A stretch of 64,000 nt of DNA from positions 248,001-312,000 of the forward strand of contig CAVZRL010000005.1 in the NCBI GenBank assembly GCA_963777775.1, given 5' to 3'. The notes beneath the pieces were generated by a model, which had not been told where the DNA came from, ran no database searches, and saw only the letters and a list, made by a program, of their open reading frames with translations. Position 1 is the first letter of the stretch. Every line of letters starts with the position of its first letter. Made by a program: the position numbers and the translations under genes. The DNA comes from WHSW01 sp963777775 (GTDB lineage Bacteria; Actinomycetota; Thermoleophilia; Solirubrobacterales; 70-9). Shown here in pieces: positions 26,024 to 34,269 of this stretch.

Positions 26024-27112
26024 TCAGGCGAGGACGAAGTGGTCGCGGTGGACGGCCTCCTCGGAGGCGCTCGGCAGCAGCTCGACCACCTGGGCGGAGT
26101 TCATCCCCTTGATCCGGGCCAGTTCGGAGGCTGAGTAGTTGACGATCCCCTTGCCGACCAGCTCCCCGTCCCAGACCACGTCGACGGCGTCGCCGGCGGC
26201 GAACTCGCCCTCGACCGCGGTGATCCCAACTGGCAGCAGGCTCGAGCCGCGCTCGCGCAGTACCGCCGCCGCCCCAGCGTCGACCGCGACCCGCCCCTGT
26301 GCCGGCTTCGCATATCTGAGCCAGAGCTTGAACGACGGAGTGCGCTCGGGATGAGCCGCGAACCGGGTCCCCACCTGCTCGCCGCGGGCGGCCGCCGCCA
26401 GCGTCCCGGGCTCGGTCCCGGCGCAGATCGTGGCCGGGATCCCGGCTGCGCTCGCCATCTCGGCCGCTGCGACCTTGCTGCGCATGCCGCCGGAGCCGAA
26501 CTGCGAGGTCCGGTCGCCGATCTCATACGCGTCCAGCTCGGCGAAATCCTCCACCCGTTCGACCAGCGTCGCCGAGTGGTCCCGGCGCGGATCGGACGTG
26601 TGCAGACCCTGCGTGTCGGTGAGCAGAACGAGGAGCCGGGCGCCGAGCAGCAGGGCCACCTGCGCGGAGAGGAAGTCGTTGTCGCCGAACGTGATTTCGT
26701 CGGTCGCCGTGGTGTCGTTCTCGTTCACCACCGGGACCGCCCGCCACTCGAGCAGCCGGCGCAGTGCCTGGCGGGCATTGACGTAGTGCATCCGGAACGA
26801 GAGGTCGAACGAAGTCAGCAGCACCTGGGCCGCGTGCACGTCGCGCGCCGCGAGGCGTGACTCGTAGGCGCGAAACAGGGTCCCCTGGCCGACCGCCGAG
26901 GCCGCTTGGAGCTCGTCGATCGCCCCCGGGCGCTGGGGCAGGTCGATGACCCGCGTTCCGAGCGCGATCGCACCCGAGGTCACCATCGCCACGTCCTCCC
27001 CCGCGTGGTGGAGCTCGGCGACCTGCTCGCAGACGCTGTCGAGCACCTCGGCGCGTACCTCGCCGCGCTCGTCGGCGACGATCGAGGACCCCAGCTTGAC
27101 GACGACGGTCAT
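26024..27112 (-). CDS. proB: Glutamate 5-kinase
   Basis: First enzyme of proline synthesis. The amino acid kinase domain starts VVVKLGSSIVADERG, with VPVVNENDTTATDEITFGDNDFLSA in the middle, and a C-terminal PUA domain begins near residue 270. It has 362 residues, ATG start. Feedback inhibition by proline is usual for the family and cannot be judged here. Confidence 0.95.
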   Translation of the reverse strand: MTVVVKLGSSIVADERGEVRAEVLDSVCEQVAELHHAGEDVAMVTSGAIALGTRVIDLPQRPGAIDELQAASAVGQGTLFRAYESRLAARDVHAAQVLLTSFDLSFRMHYVNARQALRRLLEWRAVPVVNENDTTATDEITFGDNDFLSAQVALLLGARLLVLLTDTQGLHTSDPRRDHSATLVERVEDFAELDAYEIGDRTSQFGSGGMRSKVAAAEMASAAGIPATICAGTEPGTLAAAARGEQVGTRFAAHPERTPSFKLWLRYAKPAQGRVAVDAGAAAVLRERGSSLLPVGITAVEGEFAAGDAVDVVWDGELVGKGIVNYSASELARIKGMNSAQVVELLPSASEEAVHRDHFVLA

Positions 27113-27203
27113 CGGCGGCTGAGTCTAGGTGCAGCGATTGCGTGCCGGCCGATGGGCACAGACGAGGCGATCGCCGTCCGCGACCTGCGCCTGACGCGGC
27201 CGC

Positions 27204-28505
<1,302 letters not shown>

Positions 28506-28559
28506 CGAATGAACGGTAGAGGTGTTGATACTGCGCAGATGCGGGCCCAGGTAGGCTCG

Positions 28560-28700
28560 CGCACGCCAAAACGCATGCCGCGGGAGTTTGCGGTGCGAAG
28601 CCGAAAGGAGCTGGGGTGTTCAGCACCCTGAAGCTGAAGTAGCGGGTCTCAAGGAGGGGGAGATCAGGGGCGGTGCCTGCGGGCGCCGCCCTTTTTCTTT
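28560..28700 (+). ncRNA. Candidate structured small RNA between obgE and the anti-sigma gene
   Basis: The plus strand of the interval between obgE (minus) and the anti-sigma gene (minus) folds into consecutive hairpins: 28572-28597 (CCGC/GCGG and CGCA/TGCG), 28609-28635 (AGCT/AGCT enclosing GGGTG/CACCC), 28645-28665 (GGTCTC/GAGATC with the loop AAGGAGGGGG), and then a strong intrinsic terminator. No open frame on this strand makes sense of the terminator. I do not recognise it as SRP RNA, tmRNA or RNase P, and a 6S or 6C RNA is not evident. The 5' end is a guess. Confidence 0.45.
28668..28700 (+). terminator. Intrinsic terminator, plus strand
   Basis: A 10-bp stem with one mismatch (GGGCGGTGCC / GGCGCCGCCC, loop TGCG) is followed directly by TTTTTCTTT. 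This is the strongest Rho-independent terminator noticed in the window and it points along the plus strand, away from any annotated plus-strand gene. Confidence 0.8.
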
Positions 28701-28702
28701 GC

Positions 28703-28978
28703 CTACCCGCCGCCCGCCGGCCCCCCACTCTGGGAGGCACGAAACGCCGCCAGCGCCTGCTCGCGGGTGCGCGGGAAGTCGTCGTCGGACTCGGCAAGCG
28801 CGCGGAGGCCGGCGATCGTCGCCCGGACCTGCTCGAGGTAGGTGGCGCAGCCATCGCATTCGCTGACATGCATGTCGGCCTCCAGCCGCTCGGCCTCGGC
28901 GAGCTGCCCCTCGATCAGGTCGGTCACCAGCTCGACGAATTCCTTGCAGGTCATCTCTGCCCCGATCTCGGTGCTCAT
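28703..28978 (-). CDS. Anti-sigma factor with zinc-finger (zf-HC2-like) domain
   Basis: A 91-residue protein with the anti-sigma zinc finger pattern: MTCKEFVELVTDLIEGQL followed by MHVSECDGCATYLEQ, giving His-x3-Cys-x2-Cys. No membrane segment is present, so it is a cytoplasmic ZAS-type anti-sigma factor, possibly redox-responsive. ATG start overlapping the sigma factor stop by 4 bp. Confidence 0.88.
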   Translation of the reverse strand: MSTEIGAEMTCKEFVELVTDLIEGQLAEAERLEADMHVSECDGCATYLEQVRATIAGLRALAESDDDFPRTREQALAAFRASQSGGPAGGG

Positions 28979-29616
28979 CGCGGCCCCCCGGCGTCGAAAT
29001 GGCGCTCCAGCGCCGCCCTCACCTTCGAGCGCGCCCGGTGCAGGAGCACTCGCTGGTTGGTCTCGGTCAGCTCGAGCGCATTACACGCTTCGGCGGCCGA
29101 GTAACCCTGGATGTCGCGCAAGGTCAGGACCTCGCGCTGGCGCTCGGGCAGTGCGGCGATCGCCTCGAGCATCACCCGGCGGGCATCCTCGCCGGCCAGG
29201 CGAACCTCGGGGGAGTCCCACTCGGCCGGAGGGCGCGCCCAGTGACCCGGGTATTCGCCACGGCGCCCTTGGAACCGGTCGGGGTCGACCGCCGGCTCGT
29301 CGCCCGCCTGCCCGCCTCCGAGCGACGAGAACGGGAGCGAGCGCTGCTCACGCTTACCCCGGGTGCGCGCCTTGTTGAGCAGGATCTGAAAGATCCAGGT
29401 CCGCAGCGACGAGCGGCCCTCGAACCCGTCGAGGCCCCGAATCACGCCGACCCAGGTGTCCTGGACGACCTCCTCTGCGATCGCCCGGCTTGGGACGTGG
29501 GCGAGCGCCAGGCGGAGCAGCGGCCCGGTCAGCTCATCGACCAGCTCGGCGAACGCCCCCTCGTCCCCGCGTCTCAGCGCCGCGACGAGCTCGGCGTCAT
29601 CTGGTGCCGATGTCAC
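28975..29616 (-). CDS. ECF RNA polymerase sigma factor
   Basis: A 213-residue RpoE-type sigma factor. Region 2 is at residues about 25-92 (AEEVVQDTWVGVIRGLDGFE, SSLRTWIFQILLNKART) and region 4 at about 150-205 (LPERQREVLTLRDIQGYSAAEA, VLLHRARSKVRAAL). The linker between them is long, with a Pro/Gly-rich stretch. ATG start. It forms an operon with the ZAS anti-sigma factor just downstream. Confidence 0.92.
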   Translation of the reverse strand: MTSAPDDAELVAALRRGDEGAFAELVDELTGPLLRLALAHVPSRAIAEEVVQDTWVGVIRGLDGFEGRSSLRTWIFQILLNKARTRGKREQRSLPFSSLGGGQAGDEPAVDPDRFQGRRGEYPGHWARPPAEWDSPEVRLAGEDARRVMLEAIAALPERQREVLTLRDIQGYSAAEACNALELTETNQRVLLHRARSKVRAALERHFDAGGPR

Positions 29617-29667
29617 CGCGCGGAAGCTATCGGGCCGGACGGGGGCGAACGGACAACGATCGACTCC

Positions 29668-30355
29668 TTGATCTCTGTATGCGAGAACAACACGTCACAA
29701 GAGTGGCGGACCGGGCCATTGCCGGAATCGCAGCGCGCCAACACGCGGCGTGTACGCCGTCGGGCATCCGGGTCTGAGCAACGAAGGCGCCTAGATGGCG
29801 GCGGTCATCGCCTGCGGCGCCGGGGCGGCGCTCAGCCCATCGCAGCGCGGCCGAGCTCTGGAACCTGCTCGAGACCAGTGATCGACCGGTACACGTGAGC
29901 GTGCCCGTTGCGGGCGGACGCAGGCCGCGAGCCGGCGTCCGAATCCATCGCGTCCCCTCGCTGGGACAGCGCGACACCACCCGGCACCGCGGTATCGCCG
30001 TCACCACCCCCACTCGCACGCTCATCGACCTCCGCAGGATGGTTTCGCCGGGTGAGCTCCGTCGCGCGATCCGCGAAGCCGAGTTCCGTCGGCTACCCGT
30101 CAAGCCGAATGCGGATGTCGGCGATCGTGCGGCGAGCGAGCTGGAAAGCGCTTTCCTGCTCCTCTGCCGCCGACACCGGCTGCCCGAGCCGGAAGTCAAC
30201 GTGGTCGTGGGCGGGTTCGAGGTCGACTTCCTCTGGCGCGCGGGCCGCGTGATCGTGGAAACGGATGGATATCGCTCACACGCGGGCCGTCAGGCCTTCG
30301 AGGATGATCGCCGCCGCGCCTCGGCGAAGGTTCGACGCGTTGATCTCGGTATGCG
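29668..30355. repeat. Direct repeats bracketing the AbiEi-like pseudogene
   Basis: The 16-mer TTGATCTCTGTATGCG at 29668-29683 recurs as TTGATCTCGGTATGCG at 30340-30355, with partial similarity on both sides. The first copy holds the start codon of the pseudogene, the second lies at its degraded 3' end. The repeats could be insertion duplications or remnants of two tandem gene copies. Confidence 0.5.
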
Positions 30356-30378
30356 CGAGCTACGCGTCGAGCAGCGGT
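29679..30378 (+). pseudogene. Decayed AbiEi-like / DUF559-type protein
   Basis: Pieces of one protein occur in order on the plus strand: MREQHVTRVADRAIAGIAAR (29679-29744), then after a deletion and frame change RGVYAVGHPGLSNEG, an in-frame TAG at 29792, AAVIACGAGAALS, an extra base near 29837, HRSAAELWNLLETSDRPVHV, and a long intact part to 30315 (TPTRTLIDLRR, IVETDGYRSH, GRQAFEDDRRR). The whole resembles type IV toxin-antitoxin AbiEi-like proteins with a C-terminal DUF559/endonuclease-like domain. The last part of that domain is lost. Stop, frameshifts and deletion make it a pseudogene. It occupies the gap between the sigma operon and rpmA. Confidence 0.78.
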
Positions 30379-30630
30379 CTAGTTCTCGACGACGGACACG
30401 GTGCGGCCTCTGCGCCCGGTCCTGAACTCGACCGTGCCGGGCCGCGTCGCGAAGATCGAATGGTCGCGTCCGAGCCCCGTCCCGTCGCCGGGGCGGAACC
30501 GGGTACCGCGCTGGCGAACGATGATCTCGCCGCCGCCGACACGCTGTCCGGCGAACACCTTCACCCCGAGCATCTTCGGGTTGGAGTCGCGGCCGTTGCG
30601 GCTCGAGCCGAGTCCCTTCTTGTGGGCCAT
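30379..30630 (-). CDS. rpmA: 50S ribosomal protein L27
   Basis: An 83-residue ribosomal protein near the peptidyl transferase centre. MAHKKGLGSSRNGRDSNPK and GTRFRPGDGTGLGRDHS are diagnostic. It lacks the Firmicute-type cleavable N-terminal extension. ATG start, 4 bp after rplU. Confidence 0.96.
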   Translation of the reverse strand: MAHKKGLGSSRNGRDSNPKMLGVKVFAGQRVGGGEIIVRQRGTRFRPGDGTGLGRDHSIFATRPGTVEFRTGRRGRTVSVVEN

Positions 30631-30634
30631 CTTC

Positions 30635-31156
30635 CTAGCTCTCCTTCTTGGTGGAGGTCCTGCGCGCCGCCGGCTTCTTCTTCGTAGCGGTCTTCGCCGC
30701 CGGCTTGCGCGTCGTCGCGGCGCCGGACTTCGCCGCCGGCTTCTTCGCCGCCGGCTTCTTCGCCGCGCTCTTAGTGGCCGCCGGCCTGCTTTCGGCAGCC
30801 GCCGGCTTGGCCTCGGCTTTGGCAGCGGGCTTGCGGCTCAGCAGCTTGACTTCCGTGACCTCGAGCCGGGTGAGCTCGGAACGGTGGCCGGCGCGCTTGC
30901 GATAGCCCTTCTTGGCCCGGTACTTGAACACGCGCAGCTTCTCGCCGCGCTCGTGCCCGGCGATCACCGCTTCGACCTTCACCTTCTCGAGCTGATCGGG
31001 CTCGAGCACCACGTCCTCGGCGCCGCGGTACATCACCGCTCGCAGGCCGACCTTTGCGCCCTCGTCCGCGGACAGGCGATCGACGAGCAGGGTGGTGCCC
31101 TTCTCGGCGCGGTACTGCTTGCCGCCACTCTCGACGATCGCGTACGTCTCGGCCAT
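30635..31156 (-). CDS. rplU: 50S ribosomal protein L21 with long basic Ala/Lys tail
   Basis: Residues 1-107 are a normal L21 (YAIVESGGKQYRAEKG; FKYRAKKGYRKRAGHR). They are followed by about 65 residues of Lys/Ala/Pro-rich low-complexity sequence with units such as KKPAAKKPAAK, resembling histone H1 or AlgP tails; L21 is normally just over 100 residues. The tail is in frame with an intact stop and then rpmA follows, so it is genuinely encoded. ATG start, 9 bp downstream of rng. Confidence 0.93.
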   Translation of the reverse strand: MAETYAIVESGGKQYRAEKGTTLLVDRLSADEGAKVGLRAVMYRGAEDVVLEPDQLEKVKVEAVIAGHERGEKLRVFKYRAKKGYRKRAGHRSELTRLEVTEVKLLSRKPAAKAEAKPAAAESRPAATKSAAKKPAAKKPAAKSGAATTRKPAAKTATKKKPAARRTSTKKES

Positions 31157-31165
31157 TGCTGCTCT

Positions 31166-33055
31166 CTATTCGCCCTCGCCGGAGCCGTTACCGCTCCTGG
31201 CACGACTACGGCGCCTGCCGCCTCGGCGGCCGCGGCGCCGTGAGGGAGCCGATTCTAGCTTCTCGCCGACCGCCTCCACCGCCTCGACCGCGTCGCCGTT
31301 CGCGTCGAGCAGCGACGCCGTCGCCGCCGATCGAGCGACGGTCTCGATCCGGACCAAGCGCCGCTCTCCGATGTGGCGGCCGCCGCCGCCGATGCTGACT
31401 ATGTAGGAATCGACCCGGGCGATCGCGTCGTCGGCGTCGTACATGTGCGGCTCCTCGATCGTCACCAGCACCTCCTCGCCGACCCGGAACGGCAGCGCCC
31501 GCTCCTCGATCTGGGCGCGGCTGCCGCGGTCGACGACCTCGTAGGTGTCGATGCCGAGCGCCTCGCCCCCCTCGAAGTGGAAGTGCTTGTCGGTCTCCTG
31601 TTCGAGCTCGGCCAAGCCGCTGCCCTCGGCGACCAGCTCCGCGGCGACGTTCGGGTTGACCCGGACCAGAAACGCCTCCGGCCGGGGCTCGCTCGCGGCG
31701 AGCTGGCGCAGATGCCGGATCACCTCGATCGCCATCGTCTCGGCCGACGGCACGACTCCCTCGCCCTCGCAGGTCGGGCAGGTGTGGGTGAGGATCTCGC
31801 GGACGCCGTCGGTGACGTTCTGGCGCGTCATCTCGACCAAGCCGAGCGGTGAGACCTCCATCACGTAGCTCTTCGTCTTGTCGGCGTCAAGCGCCTTCTT
31901 CAGCGTCTTCAGGACCTCGTCACGGTTCTTCGCCCGCGCCATGTCGATGAAGTCGATGACGATGATCCCGCCGATGTCGCGCAGTCGCAGCTGTCGCACC
32001 ACCTCCTCGGCGGCCTCGACATTGACCTTTGTGATCGTGTCCTCGAGCCGGCCGCGGCCGCGGCCGGTGAAGCTGCCGGTGTTGACGTCGATCACGGTCA
32101 GCGCCTCGGCGTAGTCGATCATCATGTAGCCGCCCGAGGGCAGGTCGGCGCGGCGTGAGAGCACTTGGGTGAACGCGTCCTCGACTCCCTCGCGCTCGAG
32201 CAGGGGCTCGGGGTCCTGATAGAGCTCGACGAACTCGACCAGCTCCGGCGCGGTGCGCTGGAAGAAGCTGGTCACCCGCTGGTGCTGCTTCGGGTCGTCG
32301 ATCACCGCACCGTCGAACTCCTTGGTCAGCACGTCGCGCAGGACGCGAATCGAGAGGTCGGCCTCTTGGAAGACCAGGTCCGGCGGCTTGACCTCCTTCG
32401 CGCGGCGCTCCATCACCTCGTGCAGCTTGTGCAGGTAGTCGAGGTCGCGCTCGAAGTCAGCCTTGCGCGCCCCCTGCGCGGCCGTGCGGACGATCACCCC
32501 GCCGTCGCCCTTCTGGAGCTTCTGGAGCAGCTTGCGCTGGCGGTCGCGCTCGGAGTCGGGCAGGCGCCGCGACGCGCCCACCCCGGCCCCGCTCGGCATG
32601 TAGACGAGGTAGCGGCCGGCGATCGAGAGCTGCATCGAGAGTCGCGCCCCCTTCGTCTTCAGCGGGTCCTTGACCACCTGGACGAGGATCTCCTGCTTTG
32701 GCTTGATCAGCTCGTCGATCCGGCGCCCGCGGCCGTGGCCGCGCTTGGGCGCCTTCTGTCCATCCGGGAGCACGATCTCGTCGACGTGCAGGAAGCCGTT
32801 TCGCTCCAGGCCGATGTCGACGAAGGCAGCCTCCATCCCGGGCAGCACGTTGTCGACCACGCCCTGGTAGATGTTGCCGACAATGGAGCGCGAGCCGCGC
32901 CGCTCGACGTAGAGCTCGGCAACCTTGAGGCCGGCGGGACGGTTGCGGTCGCCTTTCTTCGATCGGTCACCGCCCTGGCGGGCCGATCCTTTTCCTTCGA
33001 GTACCGCGACGCGGGTCTCCCCCGCGTCCACGGAGACGAGAATTCGCTTCTTCAG
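31166..33055 (-). CDS. rng: Ribonuclease E/G family protein
   Basis: Endoribonuclease for rRNA and mRNA processing. An S1-like domain (VGNIYQGVVDNVLPGMEAAF), catalytic aspartates in VIDVNTGSFTG and VIDFIDMA, and the Zn-link CPTC in THTCPTCEGEG are present; the C-terminus is Arg/Gly-rich. The first canonical start is GTG at 33031, but the conserved N-terminal strand KKRILVSVDAGETRVA is encoded upstream and begins with CTG at 33055, just after an in-frame TAA. GAGGTGATC, a near-complete anti-SD match, ends 3 bases before this CTG (8 bases after the GAGG core). Start placed at CTG 33055 (629 residues). Confidence 0.93.
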   Translation of the reverse strand: MKKRILVSVDAGETRVAVLEGKGSARQGGDRSKKGDRNRPAGLKVAELYVERRGSRSIVGNIYQGVVDNVLPGMEAAFVDIGLERNGFLHVDEIVLPDGQKAPKRGHGRGRRIDELIKPKQEILVQVVKDPLKTKGARLSMQLSIAGRYLVYMPSGAGVGASRRLPDSERDRQRKLLQKLQKGDGGVIVRTAAQGARKADFERDLDYLHKLHEVMERRAKEVKPPDLVFQEADLSIRVLRDVLTKEFDGAVIDDPKQHQRVTSFFQRTAPELVEFVELYQDPEPLLEREGVEDAFTQVLSRRADLPSGGYMMIDYAEALTVIDVNTGSFTGRGRGRLEDTITKVNVEAAEEVVRQLRLRDIGGIIVIDFIDMARAKNRDEVLKTLKKALDADKTKSYVMEVSPLGLVEMTRQNVTDGVREILTHTCPTCEGEGVVPSAETMAIEVIRHLRQLAASEPRPEAFLVRVNPNVAAELVAEGSGLAELEQETDKHFHFEGGEALGIDTYEVVDRGSRAQIEERALPFRVGEEVLVTIEEPHMYDADDAIARVDSYIVSIGGGGRHIGERRLVRIETVARSAATASLLDANGDAVEAVEAVGEKLESAPSRRRGRRGGRRRSRARSGNGSGEGE

Positions 33056-33060
33056 TTAGA

Positions 33061-34269
33061 TCACCTCAAAACGGGTTGGCCCCGCTTTGAGGAGAGCTGC
33101 GCTTGCACGTAGACGCTCTGCAGGAGCCCGAGCGCCAGGAAGGTGACGATCACGGACGATCCGCCTGAGCTCATCAACGGCAGTGGGATCCCGGTGATCG
33201 GCATGATCCCGAGGTTCATCCCCACGTTGATGAAGACGTGGAACATGAGCATGGCGGCGATGCCGCCCGCGATCATGCTCCCGTACAAGTTCTTCGAGAG
33301 AGTCATTGTGCGCAGCGCCCTCCAGATGAGCAGGGCGTATAGCGAGAGTAGGAACGCGGCTCCGACAAAGCCGAAGCGCTCGCCCACGACAGCAAAGATG
33401 AAGTCGGTGTGGCGCTCCGGCAGGAAGCCATGTTGTGTCTGGGTTGCGTCATCGCCGCGTCCGGTCTTACCCCCAGAGCCTACGGCGATCAGCGCCTGGT
33501 TGATCTGGTAGCTGGAATCAGCCGGATCGTCACTGGGGTGCAGGAATGCGGTCAGGCGCTCCTGCTGGTAGTCAGCGAGGATAGGGGTTCCGACGGCGGG
33601 AGCGATTACGAGCACCACCGTGACAAGCGCCGCTGCAACCGCTCCGAGGATCGCGAAGTGCTGCCACGGGGTGCCCGCGATGTAGAGGACGGCGAGCGTC
33701 AGGACCCCGTAGACGAGCGCCGTCCCGAGGTCGGGCTGCATGAACACGAGCGCCGCCGGGAACAGCCCGAGGGCGAGGATCCGCACCGTCCTGCGGGCCT
33801 CCGAGACCCGGCGCGCGCGGTCGATCGCAAACGCGGCCAATGAGACCAGCAGAAGGACCTTGCCCAGCTCAGAGGGCTGGAAGGTGAAGAAGGGGAGCTC
33901 GATCCAGCGGTGCGAGCCGCGGGTCGCCTCGGCGAAGACGAAGACGAGCAGGATCGTGGCGATCATCGCGGTGTAGATCCCGACCCGCAACTCGCGGAAC
34001 CGCGAGTAGTCGACCCGGGCGACCGCGAGCATGAGCGCGATCCCGATCACCGCGTAGATCGACTGCCGGATCACGTAGTAGTAGGGGTTTCCGGGCACGT
34101 CCTCGGAGGTGGCGACGCCGAGCGTGTAGATGCTGAAGGCGATGATCCCGACCCCGGCGAGAAGCAGGATCGGGTCGAGGTTGGCGACGCCCGCGCGCTC
34201 GACCAGCGAGCTGCGGGGGCGCTCGAGGGAGCGCGGCCGCGCTCGGGTCTGGGGAGAGGCTTCCATCAT
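33061..34269 (-). CDS. rodA: Rod shape-determining glycosyltransferase RodA
   Basis: SEDS-family peptidoglycan polymerase of the elongasome, partner of PBP2. It has 402 residues with about ten transmembrane helices and family segments FQPSELGKVLLLV, VFMQPDLGTALVY, HTDFIFAVVGERFGF and GIPLPLMSSGGSS. ATG at 34269 overlaps the mrdA stop as ATGA. Its stop is 5 bases before the CTG start of rng. Confidence 0.95.
   Translation of the reverse strand: MMEASPQTRARPRSLERPRSSLVERAGVANLDPILLLAGVGIIAFSIYTLGVATSEDVPGNPYYYVIRQSIYAVIGIALMLAVARVDYSRFRELRVGIYTAMIATILLVFVFAEATRGSHRWIELPFFTFQPSELGKVLLLVSLAAFAIDRARRVSEARRTVRILALGLFPAALVFMQPDLGTALVYGVLTLAVLYIAGTPWQHFAILGAVAAALVTVVLVIAPAVGTPILADYQQERLTAFLHPSDDPADSSYQINQALIAVGSGGKTGRGDDATQTQHGFLPERHTDFIFAVVGERFGFVGAAFLLSLYALLIWRALRTMTLSKNLYGSMIAGGIAAMLMFHVFINVGMNLGIMPITGIPLPLMSSGGSSVIVTFLALGLLQSVYVQAQLSSKRGQPVLR

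Noticed and set aside
28572..28665. Identity of the putative RNA as SRP RNA or tmRNA
   Set aside because: The SRP tetraloop region (GGAAGGAAGCA-like) and tmRNA tag/acceptor features are absent.
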